DNA of 64,000 nucleotides from a virus, in IMG/VR virus record IMGVR_UViG_3300046804_003859, positions 1 through 64,000 of that record; one strand, given 5' to 3'. The position numbers and the translations under genes were made by a program. This document shows, piece after piece, positions 47,821-56,495 of the stretch. The notes beneath the pieces are model-generated. The model ran no database searches. It had not been told where the DNA came from and saw only the letters and a list, made by a program, of their open reading frames with translations. Within the stretch, counting starts at the first letter, position 1, and the number at the start of each line of letters is the position of its first letter.

Positions 47821-48701
47821 TCGTTATTGATTATAGTCAGACTATTATCTCCAGCCTTATGGCGGAGATAGGTAGCCGTACAGATGTTCCTATCGAAGTT
47901 AATCTTCTACGACATATGGTAATTAATACCATTCGTAGTCATAAGACTAAGTTTGGTAGAGACTATGGTGAGATAGTTTTAGCGTGTGATAGTAAGAAAT
48001 ACTGGCGTAAAGAAGTATTTCCTTACTATAAAGCTAATCGTAAAAAAGCTAGAGAAGAATCTGGCTTTGATTGGCCACTTATCTTTGATACTATTAATCT
48101 TTTAAAGGAAGAGATTAAAGCTGTCTTCCCTTATAAGGTTATAGAAGTAGAAGGTGCTGAAGCTGATGATGTTATTGCTACTCTAGCTGAGTGGTCTCAA
48201 AGTAACAACTTAATTCAAGAAGGTCTTTTAGAGAAGCCTGAACCGTTCTTAATTATCTCTGGAGATCATGATTTTATTCAGTTACAGAAGTATAGTAACG
48301 TAAAACAGTTCTCTCCAGTACAGAAAAAATTAATTAAACCTGAGTCTTCACCACAGAAGTATGTTATTGAGCATATTATTAGAGGAGATAAAGGTGACGG
48401 TGTACCTAACGTATTATCTAGTGATGATAGTATAGTAAGCGGTGAGCGTCAAAAGAAAATCATGCAGAAGAAGCTGGATGAGTGGATTGACAATCCAGAT
48501 AAAATGCCTAAGGATGAAATCTTTAGACGTAATTATGACCGTAATAAGATGTTAGTAGATCTTTCATCTATACCTCAGCCTTTGAAGGAAAGTATTATAA
48601 ATACCTTTGAGACTGCTGCGGTAGGTAACCGTAGTAAAATTTTAGATTATTTTGTCATCAATAGAATGAAAATGATGATGGAGTTTATAGGAGATTTTTA
48701 A
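47817..48701 (+). CDS. rnh: RNase H / 5'-3' exonuclease, T4 Rnh-like
   Basis: The 294-residue protein belongs to the FEN-like family: IVIDYSQTIISS (first acidic residue), YGEIVLACDSKKYWRKEVFP, EGAEADDVIATLAEW and LIISGDHDFIQL (the metal-binding aspartates), and RGDKGDGVPN (helix-hairpin-helix). T4 Rnh removes RNA primers of Okazaki fragments. GTG start overlaps the preceding stop by four bases. Confidence 0.93.
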   Translation: MIVIDYSQTIISSLMAEIGSRTDVPIEVNLLRHMVINTIRSHKTKFGRDYGEIVLACDSKKYWRKEVFPYYKANRKKAREESGFDWPLIFDTINLLKEEIKAVFPYKVIEVEGAEADDVIATLAEWSQSNNLIQEGLLEKPEPFLIISGDHDFIQLQKYSNVKQFSPVQKKLIKPESSPQKYVIEHIIRGDKGDGVPNVLSSDDSIVSGERQKKIMQKKLDEWIDNPDKMPKDEIFRRNYDRNKMLVDLSSIPQPLKESIINTFETAAVGNRSKILDYFVINRMKMMMEFIGDF

Positions 48702-49141
48702 TGAATTTATTAGTACCTGAAGTGCTTGATCTAGTAGAAAAAGCAAAGAATAAAGCAGATAAAGTACAAGTACTTAAACAAAATGAGACGCCTGGTGTTA
48801 GAGGTATTTTACGTTTAAACTTCGACACTAACGTTAAATTTGATCTACCAGAAGGCGAGCCGCCTTTCAGAAAAGACAAAGATAGACCTATTGGATATCA
48901 ACCAGCTAATCTTATTACAGAGGTTAAGCGGTTCTATATCTGGGTTGACCCTAAACAAAATATCTCTAGACTACGTAAAGAGCAGCTTTTTGTTGAAATG
49001 TGTGAAGGTCTACACTATACTGAAGCTGAAGTTCTTTGCTTGGCTAAAGATAGAAAACTTAAAGAACGTTATAAAGGTCTTAATGAAGACCTGGTACGTG
49101 AAGCATTTCCTGGTCTTATCCCCCCTAAACCCGAAGCTTAA
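48701..49141 (+). CDS. Conserved T4-like protein (DUF6433-like)
   Basis: The 146-residue protein starts MNLLVPEVLDLVEKAKNKAD and has LHYTEAEVLCLAKDRKLKERY near the end, the form of a protein next to rnh and dsbA in marine T4-like phages (DUF6433, from memory). Function unknown. It begins at the last base of the RNase H stop. Confidence 0.75.
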   Translation: MNLLVPEVLDLVEKAKNKADKVQVLKQNETPGVRGILRLNFDTNVKFDLPEGEPPFRKDKDRPIGYQPANLITEVKRFYIWVDPKQNISRLRKEQLFVEMCEGLHYTEAEVLCLAKDRKLKERYKGLNEDLVREAFPGLIPPKPEA

Positions 49142-49156
49142 TTATTGAGGTATATT

Positions 49157-49432
49157 ATGAGTCTTCCTTCCGATCCTAAGTCGCGTAAGGCAATAAAAGA
49201 TTGCTTGCTTGAAATTTCTAATTCTCTTTCACGTGTAGAAGGTGAGCGAGATTATATTAAAGAAGCTATTAACAATATTTGCGAAGAGTATGAATTAAAT
49301 AAACGCACTTTTCGTAAACTAGCTAAGACTTTTCATAAGCAAAACTTCTCCAAGGAAGTTAGTGAGCATAAAGAATATGAAGAGATGTATCAGCAACTAA
49401 CCAATGAGACTGTTCTTGATGGAACTGTATAA
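49157..49432 (+). CDS. dsbA: DsbA-like dsDNA-binding protein (T4 late-transcription enhancer)
   Basis: The 91-residue protein has the DsbA layout: a helical start, IKEAINNICEEYELNKRTF and LAKTFHKQNFSKEVSEHKEY, matching T4 DsbA (FNRLLALYHKDN region). T4 DsbA binds dsDNA near late promoters. ATG 49157 has GAGG before it; a start at 49145 is in frame but without it. The next gene starts 14 bases before its end. Confidence 0.8.
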   Translation: MSLPSDPKSRKAIKDCLLEISNSLSRVEGERDYIKEAINNICEEYELNKRTFRKLAKTFHKQNFSKEVSEHKEYEEMYQQLTNETVLDGTV

Positions 49433-49637
49433 TTTAGAATATAGAATACTAGATAGACTAGGACGAACTAAGAAAACGCTTTGGGGTGGTTTATTTGCTA
49501 CACAAGAAGCTTTAGTAGATAAACAGAACGAGGTGTTAAGTAAATATAAAAAAGTAGCGTTTGATGTTTTTATTATTGAAGAAGACCCGGTAATTAAAGC
49601 GATGCATGAACGCCACCATTTACCAGTTCCCAACTAA
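49419..49637 (+). CDS. Hypothetical 72-residue protein
   Basis: ATG 49419 gives MELYNLEYRILDRLGRTKKT, ending ERHHLPVPN. Basic, with a helical first half; no domain recognised. It overlaps dsbA and the next gene. Only the coding frame, overlaps and neighbourhood support it. Confidence 0.5.
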   Translation: MELYNLEYRILDRLGRTKKTLWGGLFATQEALVDKQNEVLSKYKKVAFDVFIIEEDPVIKAMHERHHLPVPN

Positions 49638-49866
49638 AGAAGTAATAGAAGAAAAACCTTTAGAGCTACCTCTATTTTTCGATCACGAAATAGAGGTACT
49701 TCTTATTTGTGTTAATACGTTTAGTGAAGAAAAATACGACTGGGAAACTATTAATACAGTAGATCCTACTTTAGCTATTGGTTGTTTAAACATAGCTAAG
49801 ACATCTTGGTATTTTTCGGATGACTTTATTGACATTATTGAAGATATGCTTAACAACGTTAAATAA
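49606..49866 (+). CDS. Hypothetical 86-residue acidic protein
   Basis: Starts MNATIYQFPTKEVIEEKPLE and ends IIEDMLNNVK; very acidic with aromatic residues. It ends at the base where the next gene begins. It is not similar enough to T4 gp33 (a gp33 candidate is at 57654). Function unknown. Confidence 0.55.
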   Translation: MNATIYQFPTKEVIEEKPLELPLFFDHEIEVLLICVNTFSEEKYDWETINTVDPTLAIGCLNIAKTSWYFSDDFIDIIEDMLNNVK

Positions 49867-50399
49867 TGAATATATTTTTTCTTAGTAGAGACACTAAGCT
49901 ATGTGCACAACAGCATGTAGATAAGCATGTAGTAAAAATGATTCTTGAGTATGGTCAACTTATGTCTACCGCACACCGAGTCTTAGATGGTGAACCTTAC
50001 TATGGAAAAACTATTAACAATAGAAATATTCAAAGATGGTATTTGAATGATTATAGAGAAGAAATTATCTGGAAAGCTTCTCATATTAAACATCCGTCTG
50101 GTCTTTGGGTAAGATCTTCTTCCACTCATTACTTCTGGTTGTACTATCTTTGGTTAGATTTACTATCTGAATACACTCATAGATACGGTAAAGTTCATTC
50201 TTCGATTAGAATGAAGGAAGTATTTGGTACTCTACCTAATAATATACCTCGTCTTAAATGGCTTTCAGATCCTCCACCTGCTATGCCAGATGAATTTAAA
50301 GCTGCTGATTCTATTCAAAGTTACCGCAACTACTATATTGGTTCCAAAAAGAGTTTTGCATCATGGAAGAATAGATCAGCGCCAGTTTGGTTTACATAA
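49866..50399 (+). CDS. Conserved phage/bacterial protein, unknown function
   Basis: The 177-residue protein (MNIFFLSRDTKLCAQQHVDK start, HVVKMILEYGQLMSTAHRVLD) has invariant-looking HVDKHVVKMILE and LWVRSSSTHYFWLYYLWLDL segments, known from a widespread uncharacterised family in T4-like phages. Some relatives are annotated as pyrimidine dimer glycosylases, but I cannot confirm that. It has no membrane segment or signal. Confidence 0.7.
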   Translation: MNIFFLSRDTKLCAQQHVDKHVVKMILEYGQLMSTAHRVLDGEPYYGKTINNRNIQRWYLNDYREEIIWKASHIKHPSGLWVRSSSTHYFWLYYLWLDLLSEYTHRYGKVHSSIRMKEVFGTLPNNIPRLKWLSDPPPAMPDEFKAADSIQSYRNYYIGSKKSFASWKNRSAPVWFT

Positions 50400-50401
50400 A
50401 T
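50394..50401 (+). promoter_or_regulatory. Possible late promoter (CATAAATA)
   Basis: CATAAATA, one base from the T4 late octamer, lies six bases before the ATG at 50408 and within the stop region of the upstream gene. As at 22651, transcription would start at or next to the ATG. Confidence 0.4.
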
Positions 50402-50407
50402 AATAAC

Positions 50408-50656
50408 ATGCCTACATATACTTTTCGCAATACAGAAACTGATGAGGTTTTTGACAAATTAATGTCATGGAAAGATCGTGAACAATACCTAGCTGATAAT
50501 CCTCAGCTAGAGCCAATTATAGGTGGAGCACCAGCAATGGGAGACTCTGTCCGTCTAGGAATCCGTCGCACCGATGATGGTTTTAAGGAGGTACTATCAA
50601 AAATAAGCGCTGCAAATTATAAAAGTAATCTCTCAGACAAACTATCGAGAAGATGA
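50408..50656 (+). CDS. FmdB-like small phage protein
   Basis: MPTYTFRNTETDEVFDKLMSW is the start of FmdB-type small proteins, here without the zinc cysteines. The chain ends with DDGFKEVLSKISAANYKSNL, common in T4-like phages. It has 82 residues and no clear Shine-Dalgarno. Function unknown. Confidence 0.7.
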   Translation: MPTYTFRNTETDEVFDKLMSWKDREQYLADNPQLEPIIGGAPAMGDSVRLGIRRTDDGFKEVLSKISAANYKSNLSDKLSRR

Positions 50657-50684
50657 TTATTAATTTTCTTGGTATACAAGCAGG

Positions 50685-50716
50685 AGGACCTTAGATTATC
50701 TACGGTCCTTTTTTTA
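50685..50716 (+). terminator. Rho-independent terminator before phoH
   Basis: AGGACC (50685-50690) pairs with GGTCCT (50704-50709); inside, TAG (50692-50694) and CTA (50700-50702) extend the stem past a T/C mismatch, with loop ATTAT. A seven-T run follows. Confidence 0.9.
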
Positions 50717-50734
50717 TTTTTCAAAGGGGCATTC

Positions 50735-51469
50735 ATGGCAAGAAAGCAAGCACAACAAGAATATCAACCTCAAATCACCCTTGCTAGTAATAAACTAAAA
50801 ATAAGAATCGACGACTTAAAAACAATTTCCCCCTTAACAGATAATCAAAGAAAGTTTTTCGAATTATACAGTACGTCACAAGCCATGTTGTTACATGGTC
50901 TCGCAGGAACAGGTAAATCGTATATTGCACTATATAAAGCTTTAGAAGAAGTATTAAATAAATCTACTACTTACGAAAAAGTTGTAGTAGTTAGATCAGC
51001 AGTTCCTTCTAGAGAAATAGGATTCTTACCTGGAGATGAAAGAGAAAAAACAGAAGTATACCAGCTTCCTTACATAGAAATTTGTGAGGATTTATTTAAC
51101 AGAACTGATGCTTTCCAGCGCTTACAGGAGCAAAAATCTATTAATTTTATGGTAACATCGTTTGTTCGTGGTATTACATTAGATAATTCGGTGATAATTG
51201 TAGACGAATGCCAGAACATGACGGATATGGAGCTAAATAGTATTATTACCCGAGTCGGGGATAGGTCTAAAATTATCTTTTGTGGTGATTTTAGACAAAC
51301 CGATCTATATAAGAAAACTGATATTTCGGGGCTTAAGAAGTTTATGATTATTGCTGATATGATGCCTTCATTCAAAGTGATTGAATTCGAGGTTGAGGAT
51401 ATTGTGAGATCTGATTTAGTTAAAGAGTATATCCTTGCAAGATTAAGATACGAAGAACAATATGCATAA
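50735..51469 (+). CDS. phoH: PhoH-like P-loop ATPase
   Basis: The 244-residue protein has Walker A LLHGLAGTGKSYIALY, VVVVRSAVPSREIGFLPGD and the Walker B region VIIVDECQNMT, followed by FCGDFRQTD, all characteristic of PhoH. ATG 50735 is chosen over a distant upstream start because a Shine-Dalgarno (aaagggg) is present. PhoH is frequent in marine phages and is linked in general to phosphate stress or RNA metabolism, role unclear. Confidence 0.93.
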   Translation: MARKQAQQEYQPQITLASNKLKIRIDDLKTISPLTDNQRKFFELYSTSQAMLLHGLAGTGKSYIALYKALEEVLNKSTTYEKVVVVRSAVPSREIGFLPGDEREKTEVYQLPYIEICEDLFNRTDAFQRLQEQKSINFMVTSFVRGITLDNSVIIVDECQNMTDMELNSIITRVGDRSKIIFCGDFRQTDLYKKTDISGLKKFMIIADMMPSFKVIEFEVEDIVRSDLVKEYILARLRYEEQYA

Positions 51470-51478
51470 AGGATAAAA

Positions 51479-52117
51479 ATGAGTTTTAAATTCGACTTTA
51501 CTTTAGACAAATTACAAAAATTAATACCTAAAGCTAAGGGCGGTGTTCCAAGTTGGTATGATGGTTTATGTGATGCACTGCCGCAGTATGAAATTGATAC
51601 TGTAAACAGAGTAGCGGCTTTTATTGCACAGTGTGCTCATGAATCTGGTGGTTTTACTAAACTAGAAGAAGGCTTAAACTATAGTGCAAAAGGTTTAACA
51701 GGTACTTGGCCTAAACGTTTTCCTCCTGATATAGCAGCTCAGTACGAAAGAAAGCCTGAGAAAATTGCTAATAAGGCTTATGAAAGCAGAATGGGTAATG
51801 GTCCAGAAGCTTCGGGCGATGGATGGAAGTATCGTGGAAGAGGTATTCTTCAATTAACCGGTAAAGATAATTACAGAGCTTGCTCGCAATTTCTTTTCCA
51901 AGACGATACAATCTTAAACGATCCAGATCTATTATTAGATCCCTATTACGCTACACATTCTGCTTGCTGGTTCTGGTGGAAGAATAAATTAAATCCTTTT
52001 GCAGACTCAGGTGATATTTTAACTTTAACTAAAAAAATTAATGGTGGAACTTTAGGTCTTGATGATCGTATCAAGCACTATAAGCACGCTATTGAAGTAC
52101 TTTCAGGACACCATTGA
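51479..52117 (+). CDS. Endolysin, GH19 chitinase-like
   Basis: The 212-residue protein has the GH19 catalytic core: FIAQCAHESGGFTKLEEGLNY (catalytic glutamate), WKYRGRGILQLTGKDNY and ACWFWWKNKLNPFAD. Phage GH19 endolysins cut peptidoglycan glycan strands. No signal peptide, so it would need a holin or be released by membrane damage. The spanin pair and a SleB-like hydrolase are encoded elsewhere in the window. Confidence 0.9.
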   Translation: MSFKFDFTLDKLQKLIPKAKGGVPSWYDGLCDALPQYEIDTVNRVAAFIAQCAHESGGFTKLEEGLNYSAKGLTGTWPKRFPPDIAAQYERKPEKIANKAYESRMGNGPEASGDGWKYRGRGILQLTGKDNYRACSQFLFQDDTILNDPDLLLDPYYATHSACWFWWKNKLNPFADSGDILTLTKKINGGTLGLDDRIKHYKHAIEVLSGHH

Positions 52118-52121
52118 CAAT

Positions 52122-52802
52122 ATGTTTCGTCATGTATATAGTGAACGCACATTACCAAAGCTTGAACAGGTAAACGAAAACGGTACACGTTTTTATCTAA
52201 CACCGGAGGGTAACAAATACCCTTCGGTTACTACCGTGTTGTCTGAATATTCTAGAAAAGGTATTCAGGAATGGCGTAACAGAGTAGGTAATGAAGAAGC
52301 TAATCGTATCTCTTCTAAAGCATCTACACGCGGTACTAAGTTACATAAAGCCTGCGAAGATTTTTTAAACAACAAAGAACCTATCTTTAAGACACCTTTA
52401 GAAAAAGAGTTGTTTCAAAAGATTAAACCTGTATTGTTTAATATCAATAACATTCACGCTCAAGAGTTACGAATGTATTCGCATCATTTGAGAATGGCTG
52501 GTACTGTAGATTGTATTGCTGAATACGAAGGTAAACTCGCTGTTATAGATTTTAAAACGTCTTCTAAATTAAAAGAAGCTAGTTACATTGAGAATTACTT
52601 TATGCAGTGTTCAGCATACGCTATCATGTATGAAGAACGTTTCGGTATTCCTATAAATAAAACTATAGTAATTATTGCTGTAGAGGAACACGCACCTCAG
52701 ATTTTCTTTGAAACAAGAGATAACCACGTAAAACGGTTACTAGAGTACAGAGATATTTACGAAAGTAAATATACCAAAGTTAGTGGATTATCTATTGCCT
52801 AG
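52122..52802 (+). CDS. RecB/Cas4-type PD-(D/E)xK exonuclease
   Basis: The 226-residue protein has GTVDCIAEYEGKLAVIDFKTSSKL (aspartate, then D-x-K motif), preceded by STRGTKLHKACEDFLN with a histidine, and YFMQCSAYAIMYEERFG, the helix and tyrosine of RecB-family nucleases. It may act in phage recombination or host DNA processing. ATG 52122 is the natural start. It ends just before the tmRNA region. Confidence 0.85.
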   Translation: MFRHVYSERTLPKLEQVNENGTRFYLTPEGNKYPSVTTVLSEYSRKGIQEWRNRVGNEEANRISSKASTRGTKLHKACEDFLNNKEPIFKTPLEKELFQKIKPVLFNINNIHAQELRMYSHHLRMAGTVDCIAEYEGKLAVIDFKTSSKLKEASYIENYFMQCSAYAIMYEERFGIPINKTIVIIAVEEHAPQIFFETRDNHVKRLLEYRDIYESKYTKVSGLSIA

Positions 52803-52845
52803 ACGCTAAAATGCATATGTCTGGGGATGAAGGGGTTGTACTAAT

Positions 52846-52934
52846 AACACACTATTGATCTAGAAGTGGTTTAACTACGATGAGACTAAGATCCCGTTAA
52901 CGGGTACGTAGGGGCGGATCCTACATAGTGTGTT
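52846..52934 (+). other. Structured RNA-like element 5' of the tmRNA (10-bp closing helix, three hairpins)
   Basis: AACACACTAT (52846-52855) is the exact reverse complement of ATAGTGTGTT (52925-52934). Inside are GTGGT-TTA-ACTAC (52866-52878), CCCG-TTAA-CGGG (52893-52904) and GTAGG-GGCGGAT-CCTAC (52908-52924), the last stacked against the closing helix, so a four-way junction forms. It is one base before the tmRNA acceptor piece and may be the 5' part of the precursor or a separate RNA. The 5-bp/7-base last hairpin and long variable-like arm recall a tRNA-Leu, but the T-loop lacks TTC. Confidence 0.5.
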
Positions 52935-52935
52935 A

Positions 52936-53241
<306 letters not shown>

Positions 53242-53257
53242 TTTTAATTTTTTACAT

Positions 53258-54286
53258 ATGGATATAGCAATTATTGGTGGTGGTTGGGTTGGTTGTCATC
53301 TAGCTTATCAGCTTAAAGACGAACATAATGTAACTATCTACGAGAAAAATTCTAATTTATTTTCTGAGACATCTTACAATAATCAAAATCGATTACATGT
53401 AGGTTATCATTATGCCCGTAATCAAAAGACTAGAAAGTTATGTGAAGATACTTTTGATAGGTTTATTAATGATTATGGTTTGTTTGTAAAGGATGTTCCT
53501 AGAAATTACTACTGTGTACCCTACAGTGATTCAGTTATTGACTTTGGCACATTTAAGAAGATATATCACGATTACAGCTTCGAAGAGACCCGTTTACCTT
53601 TTTTAAAGTCAATTGAAGGTAGTGTTCAGGTTAACGAGAAGTATATTAGTTTTAAAGACGCTCAGAATTTCTTTAATAAGCATCTCAGTCATTTAGTGGT
53701 TCAGGAAGAGATTTCTGAAAACACTATGATGTTTCTAAGCTATGAGTATGATTTAGTTCTTAATTGTACAAATAACTTCATAAGAGATATCTATTGTGAT
53801 TCTGCCTTTTACGAGCTAGCCTTAACATTAGTTTATGAACAAACTCGAGACCTCCCCTTTGATGCTATTACTCTTGTAGATGGCGATTTCTTTTCTATCT
53901 ACCCTTATAGCGGTAATCTGTATAGTGTATCTGATGTGGAATTTACACCGTTAAGACAGGTATTATCTTCTGAAGAATTAAAGAACATATCTATATCTGA
54001 TACAGATGTTCAGTTGACAAAAAATAATATTGAGAATAAAATATTAAAGTATTTTCCTGATTTTAATCACTTCTTTAAATACCATAGCTTTTATACATCA
54101 GTTAAATCTAAGTATAAAAATCAGTCTGCAGATAGGTACCCGGTTATCAATGGTGAGAGTAATATCATTCATTGTTTCACGGGAAAAATTCAAGGCATCT
54201 ACATTATAGAAGATTATGTCAAAGAGTATATTGATGGGTGGGAGTGGTCTAATAGGAACCACCTTACAAGAACAGCACAAGTTTGA
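53258..54286 (+). CDS. FAD-dependent oxidoreductase (DAO-like)
   Basis: The N-terminus IAIIGGGWVGCHLAYQL is a GxGxxG FAD-binding fold, followed by EKNSNLFSETSYNNQNRLHVGYHYARN, as in D-amino-acid-oxidase-type enzymes and sugar/quinone oxidoreductases. Length is 342 residues. It begins the third sugar cassette, right after the tmRNA, and probably oxidises a sugar or amino sugar; substrate unknown. It overlaps the next gene by 71 bases. Confidence 0.75.
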   Translation: MDIAIIGGGWVGCHLAYQLKDEHNVTIYEKNSNLFSETSYNNQNRLHVGYHYARNQKTRKLCEDTFDRFINDYGLFVKDVPRNYYCVPYSDSVIDFGTFKKIYHDYSFEETRLPFLKSIEGSVQVNEKYISFKDAQNFFNKHLSHLVVQEEISENTMMFLSYEYDLVLNCTNNFIRDIYCDSAFYELALTLVYEQTRDLPFDAITLVDGDFFSIYPYSGNLYSVSDVEFTPLRQVLSSEELKNISISDTDVQLTKNNIENKILKYFPDFNHFFKYHSFYTSVKSKYKNQSADRYPVINGESNIIHCFTGKIQGIYIIEDYVKEYIDGWEWSNRNHLTRTAQV

Positions 54287-54983
54287 TCTAGTTTTTTCTT
54301 CCAAAGACGCTCATAAAATTGATAAGTTAGACCTTAATGGTTATGATATCTGGTTATCCTGTCTTCCAGCTACTAAATGGAAGGTAAATGAAGACATAGA
54401 AGAAGATATCTACAACATGCAGTATATTATTAAGCTATTACACAAGTTTAAGTTTAATAATATAATTCTTTTTTCTACTATCGATGTTTATGTAGATTCA
54501 CCTCTAGAGTCAAATGAATGGTATGCGCCAAATATTTCAGAGTTTAACTACGGTACTAATCGCCGTCTATTTGAGATAATGGTCTCACAGCTATTGAGTT
54601 ATAACAATCTTAAAATTTTTAGACTACCTGCTTTGTTTGGTAAACATATTAAGAAGAATATAATCTTCGATCTTCTCAACAATAACCAAGTAGACAAAAT
54701 TAAAGCTAAGTCAACTTATCAATGGTATGATTTAAATGATCTATATAAAGATGTTCAAGATCGTTTATTACTCTCACCTAAAGTTTTTAATTTATTTCCC
54801 GAACCAATTCCTACTAAACGTATTATAGAACTATTCCCTCAATACAAAGATATTGTAGATAATGTAGAGCAAGGGTCTATTTATGTGTTTAAAACTATTC
54901 ACACAGGTACAGGCTTTCTTTATAACAAAGACGTTTCTCTCGCCAAACTAGCCAAATTTATTCATGAAGCTCGCAGTAAGTGA
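54216..54983 (+). CDS. SDR/RmlD-like nucleotide-sugar reductase or epimerase
   Basis: LMGGSGLIGTTL is a Rossmann nucleotide site, IILFSTIDVYVDS contains the central serine/threonine region and FNYGTNRRLFE is the YxxxK motif with lysine replaced by arginine. The 255-residue protein is an extended SDR, probably acting on a nucleotide-linked sugar. The replacement of the catalytic lysine raises the chance of altered activity. M7 (ATG 54234) is an alternative start. Confidence 0.7.
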   Translation: MSKSILMGGSGLIGTTLQEQHKFDLVFSSKDAHKIDKLDLNGYDIWLSCLPATKWKVNEDIEEDIYNMQYIIKLLHKFKFNNIILFSTIDVYVDSPLESNEWYAPNISEFNYGTNRRLFEIMVSQLLSYNNLKIFRLPALFGKHIKKNIIFDLLNNNQVDKIKAKSTYQWYDLNDLYKDVQDRLLLSPKVFNLFPEPIPTKRIIELFPQYKDIVDNVEQGSIYVFKTIHTGTGFLYNKDVSLAKLAKFIHEARSK

Positions 54984-55713
54984 TACAGGATTTGATCAGC
55001 TACAAGACGTAGCTAGTCACCTAACAAGTTCGGTTGAATATCTAGAAATAGTTCCTACTAAAATTAAACCGTTTAAAGATCTTACTATATTTGATCTATT
55101 AACGTATAGAAGTAGTTTAGTTAATATTGGTCTTGCACCTTACTCACTACTTTCTTTATTTTATACTCTAGATATTCCAGACGTTAGCCATACAGAAGAT
55201 ATTTACAACCATTTAGTAAAGCTAAACCATTACATGGTAGATTTAAATTGTGAGCTAATGGTTTACGGCTCTCCTACTATGCGAAAAGCTATACCGCAAT
55301 GGGAAGATCATTTAGTTAATATTTTTAATAGACTAGATAAAGAGTTGAATCAAACAGGAAAGTATCTTATAATAGAACCTGTTGCTTCGAGTTATGGTGC
55401 CGAGTTCTTTACTACAATAGATGACATAGTAAAGTTTCTTGATAAGCATCAATACTCTAACATCTATACTATGATTGATACTCATAATCTATTTTTAGAG
55501 AATCAAGACCCTGTCGAAAAGTATTTGGAATATAAAAATTATATTAAACATATTCATGTTGCTGAGATAGGTTTAGGCGAGTTAAAAAATAAACCGTTCC
55601 ATAAAAAGTTTGCTAAAACGTTACAAAATTATGAGTATGTTGTTACTCATGAAATAAGAGACAGAGATAATTTCACTAAGTCATTAAAAACATTTGAGGA
55701 AATCTACGGATGA
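54964..55713 (+). CDS. Sugar phosphate isomerase/epimerase (TIM barrel, AP endonuclease 2 superfamily)
   Basis: The 249-residue protein has the xylose-isomerase-like barrel: LEIVPTKIK strand, LIIEPVASSYGAEFF (Glu ligand), YTMIDTHNLFLE (Asp and His ligands), HIHVAEIG and VTHEIRD (final Glu). Metal-dependent isomerisation or epimerisation of a sugar is expected. It overlaps its neighbours and is part of the third sugar cassette. Confidence 0.75.
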   Translation: MKLAVSDTGFDQLQDVASHLTSSVEYLEIVPTKIKPFKDLTIFDLLTYRSSLVNIGLAPYSLLSLFYTLDIPDVSHTEDIYNHLVKLNHYMVDLNCELMVYGSPTMRKAIPQWEDHLVNIFNRLDKELNQTGKYLIIEPVASSYGAEFFTTIDDIVKFLDKHQYSNIYTMIDTHNLFLENQDPVEKYLEYKNYIKHIHVAEIGLGELKNKPFHKKFAKTLQNYEYVVTHEIRDRDNFTKSLKTFEEIYG

Positions 55714-56462
55714 AAAAGACAGTAACCCTTCATTTTTATAATGAAGAATATATGCTGCCTTGGTGGTTGAACCATCATAAGAAAGTTTTTGATCACGGTA
55801 TTCTTATTGATTACCAATCAACGGATAGGTCTATTGAAGTAATTAAAGAAATCTGTCCTGATTGGACTATTGTACCATCTCGTAATAAAGATTTTGGAGT
55901 AAATGCTCTAGATGCTGAACTTATGGATATAGAAGCTACGGTAGAAGGGTGGCGAATGTCCTTATCAGTTACAGAATTTCTAGTAGGTAATTTTTCTCTA
56001 ATGGATGATGTACCCAATAGCCAATTAGTTATTCCTACAGTATCTTTTATTGATTGGAACCCTACTGGTTCTATGGATCATAATACAGAGTTATGGAAAC
56101 AAAACTCAAAGGTAATATCTTATGTCACAGATCCTATTTTTAGGCATGCAAGATCAGCTCATAACTTTGCATTAAAATATCCTATTGGAGGTAGACATTT
56201 CTTACAAAAAGATATTAATACACATGACCTATTAGTATTTCATTTTGGTAACTGTATTTCTTCGCCTGAAATGTTACAAAGACGTTTACAGATTCAGCAT
56301 AGAATACCTCAAGGGGATAAACAAAATCGCTGGGGTCATAATCACTTTGGCTGGTTTGCAGAAGATAGAACCCTAACTGAAGAACGGTTAATAGAATACT
56401 ACGAAGCTGAAAAGCATAAGATTACCGAGGCATCAGAATATATAAATAAATTTGGACTATAA
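55710..56462 (+). CDS. Glycosyltransferase (Glyco_tranf_2_4/GT92-like)
   Basis: The 250-residue protein starts with TVTLHFYNEEYMLPWWLNHH, the N-E-E signature of GT2_4/GT92-like enzymes, followed by HGILIDYQSTDRS, where the DxxSxD element binds the nucleotide sugar. WRMSLSVTEFLV and FHFGNCISS complete the fold. It ends the third cassette. A late promoter sits inside its 3' end. Confidence 0.8.
   Translation: MKKTVTLHFYNEEYMLPWWLNHHKKVFDHGILIDYQSTDRSIEVIKEICPDWTIVPSRNKDFGVNALDAELMDIEATVEGWRMSLSVTEFLVGNFSLMDDVPNSQLVIPTVSFIDWNPTGSMDHNTELWKQNSKVISYVTDPIFRHARSAHNFALKYPIGGRHFLQKDINTHDLLVFHFGNCISSPEMLQRRLQIQHRIPQGDKQNRWGHNHFGWFAEDRTLTEERLIEYYEAEKHKITEASEYINKFGL
56441..56448 (+). promoter_or_regulatory. 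T4-type late promoter TATAAATA
   Basis: Exact late octamer inside the end of the glycosyltransferase gene. Transcription would begin near 56454, leaving a 42-base leader with an aaggag ribosome site before the ATG at 56496. This is a typical T4-like late unit. Confidence 0.75.
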
Positions 56463-56495
56463 GTCCATCCTACACATACACACAAGGAGAATTTA

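Noticed and set aside
49606-49866. T4 gp33 candidate at this position
   Set aside because: The sequence does not match gp33; the gene at 57654 aligns far better and is next to gp59.
51070-51510. Minus-strand frame of 146 codons opposite phoH
   Set aside because: It is antisense to the conserved PhoH P-loop gene and its sequence has no recognisable domain.
52849-52931. A possible tRNA-Leu (7-bp acceptor, long variable-like arm, 5-bp/7-base T-like hairpin)
   Set aside because: The T-loop is GGCGGAT without TTC, and no five-base-pair anticodon stem with a seven-base loop can be drawn. It is recorded only as a structured element.
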